Of a stretch of DNA of 6,153 bases, positions 5,177 to 6,153 are shown piece after piece. Position 1 is the first letter of the stretch. Every line of letters starts with the position of its first letter. The notes below the pieces were generated by a model, which was given only the letters and a program-made list of their open reading frames with translations, ran no database searches and had not been told where the DNA came from. A program made the position numbers and the translations under genes. The stretch is from Rikenellaceae bacterium (GTDB lineage: Bacteria; Bacteroidota; Bacteroidia; Bacteroidales; Rikenellaceae). The stretch is taken from assembly GCA_020859745.1 (NCBI GenBank), contig JAJBVQ010000011.1, positions 1 to 6,153 of the forward strand, given 5' to 3'.

Positions 5177-6153
5177 CCGGGCGCTCGCCGATCCCCTCTT
5201 CCGCCGGATCGGCGCCATCGCCGACCGCACGGGCGTGCGGGCTTACGTGATCGGCGGTTTCGTACGCGACTACTACCTGTTGCGCCCGTGCACCGACATC
5301 GACGTGGTGGTCGTGGGCGGCGGCACCGGCGGGGGGATCGCCGTGGCCGAGGAGCTGGGGCGCGAAGTGGGCAGCAAGGTAAACGTATTCAAGAATTTCG
5401 GCACCGCCATGCTGCGCGTCGGGGAGTGGGAGGTGGAGTTCGTGGGGGCGCGCAAAGAGTCGTACCGCGCCGACTCGCGCAAGCCCATCGTCGAGGACGG
5501 CACGATGGAGGACGATCAGCGGCGGCGGGATTTCACCATCAACGCCATGGCCTTCGGGCTGAACGCCGACAACTTCGGCGAGTTGGTCGATCCGTTCGAA
5601 GGGATGGAGGACATGGAAGCGCAGCTGATCCGGACGCCGCTCGACCCGGACACCACTTTTTCGGACGACCCGCTCCGAATGGTGCGGGCCATCCGCTTCG
5701 CTACCCAGCTCGACTTCCGGATCGAGCCGGAGACCTTTGCGGCCATCCGGCGCAACCGGGAGCGTATCAAGATCATTTCGCGGGAGCGGATCGCCACGGA
5801 AGTGGAAAAGATCATGCGCTCGCCTCGACCGTCGAAAGGGTGGCGGCTGTTCGACGAAAGCGGGCTGCTGGAACTCATTTTTCCGCAGCTTACCAAGCTC
5901 AAAGGGGTCGATACCGTCCGCGGGCGGGCGCATAAGGATAACTTTGTCCATACGTTGAAAGTGCTGGACAATATCGTGCCGCACACCGACAACCTCTGGC
6001 TGCGGTGGGCGGCCCTGCTCCACGACATCGGTAAGCCGCGGACCAAAGCGTGGAACGACCGGGTTAGCTGGACATTCCACGGCCACGAGGTGGGCGGCGC
6101 GAAGATGATACCGGCCATTTTCCGCGAACAGAAGCTGCCGATGGACGAGCGGA
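5163..6153 (+). CDS. CCA tRNA nucleotidyltransferase/poly(A) polymerase family protein with HD domain (3' partial)
   Basis: The 330 visible codons run off the right edge with no stop. The protein belongs to the class II nucleotidyltransferases that add or repair the CCA 3' end of tRNA; some relatives add only A or make poly(A). Visible motifs are GGFVRD (31-36), the metal-binding pair in TDID (44-47), RRRDFTINAMAF (120-131), DDPLRMVRAIRFATQLDF (168-185), ISRERIATE (205-213), and an HD-domain part with HKDNFVHT (257-264) and LLHDIGKP (285-292). Bacteroidetes homologues are usually around 470 residues, so roughly the last 140 are missing here. The start is the ATG at 5163, inside the pdxJ end, which begins a few residues before the conserved helix and strand (YVIGGFVRD). 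A glycine-rich stretch (GGGTGGG, 52-58) follows the catalytic strand. The motifs alone do not tell whether it adds CC, A or CCA, so no symbol is given. Confidence 0.9.
   Translation, partial: MGENNRALADPLFRRIGAIADRTGVRAYVIGGFVRDYYLLRPCTDIDVVVVGGGTGGGIAVAEELGREVGSKVNVFKNFGTAMLRVGEWEVEFVGARKESYRADSRKPIVEDGTMEDDQRRRDFTINAMAFGLNADNFGELVDPFEGMEDMEAQLIRTPLDPDTTFSDDPLRMVRAIRFATQLDFRIEPETFAAIRRNRERIKIISRERIATEVEKIMRSPRPSKGWRLFDESGLLELIFPQLTKLKGVDTVRGRAHKDNFVHTLKVLDNIVPHTDNLWLRWAALLHDIGKPRTKAWNDRVSWTFHGHEVGGAKMIPAIFREQKLPMDER

Noticed and set aside
1..6153. CRISPR arrays, tRNA or rRNA genes, insertion sequences.
   Set aside because: No regularly spaced repeats, cloverleaf-like sequence, rRNA-like stretch, transposase motif or terminal inverted repeats were seen on reading both strands.

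Overview
The window reads as chromosomal DNA from a GC-rich member of the Bacteroidales, most like Alistipes/Rikenellaceae. The grounds are a Bacteroidetes-type PdxJ, a fimbrillin-type lipoprotein, a FISUMP-type domain, a GLPGLI-like module fused to a PNGase F domain, AT-rich start regions without Shine-Dalgarno sites, and two exact matches to the Bacteroidetes -7 promoter element TAnnTTTG. The genus is an inference from overall character; no marker gene fixes it.

Left part (1-1690): the 3' part of a secreted-type protein that joins a GLPGLI-like N-terminal region to a PNGase F-like amidase region, followed by a strong intrinsic terminator. Its true start lies upstream of the window. Middle (1690-3470): a promoter, an intact fimbrillin-like lipoprotein gene, and directly after its stop, in another frame, an open FISUMP-type C-terminal domain with no usable start codon. 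That piece is either a decayed domain or the frameshifted tail of the fimbrillin. It has the sequence style of domains that diversity-generating retroelements rewrite, but no reverse transcriptase or template repeat is present here.

Right part (3468-6153): housekeeping genes. nadK (minus strand) is divergent from pdxJ (plus strand), and pdxJ overlaps a CCA-adding/poly(A) polymerase family gene that runs off the right edge. The nadK-pdxJ interval holds a good -7 element and then about 150 bases rich in inverted repeats, including a perfect 9-bp long-range stem. This may be a structured leader of pdxJ and also contains a 37-codon upstream reading frame.

Taken together, the left half is surface and glycan-interaction accessory material (N-glycan removal, pilus or adhesin). 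The right half is cofactor (NADP, PLP) and tRNA 3'-end metabolism. The two items most worth a second look are the out-of-frame FISUMP domain and the structured pdxJ leader.
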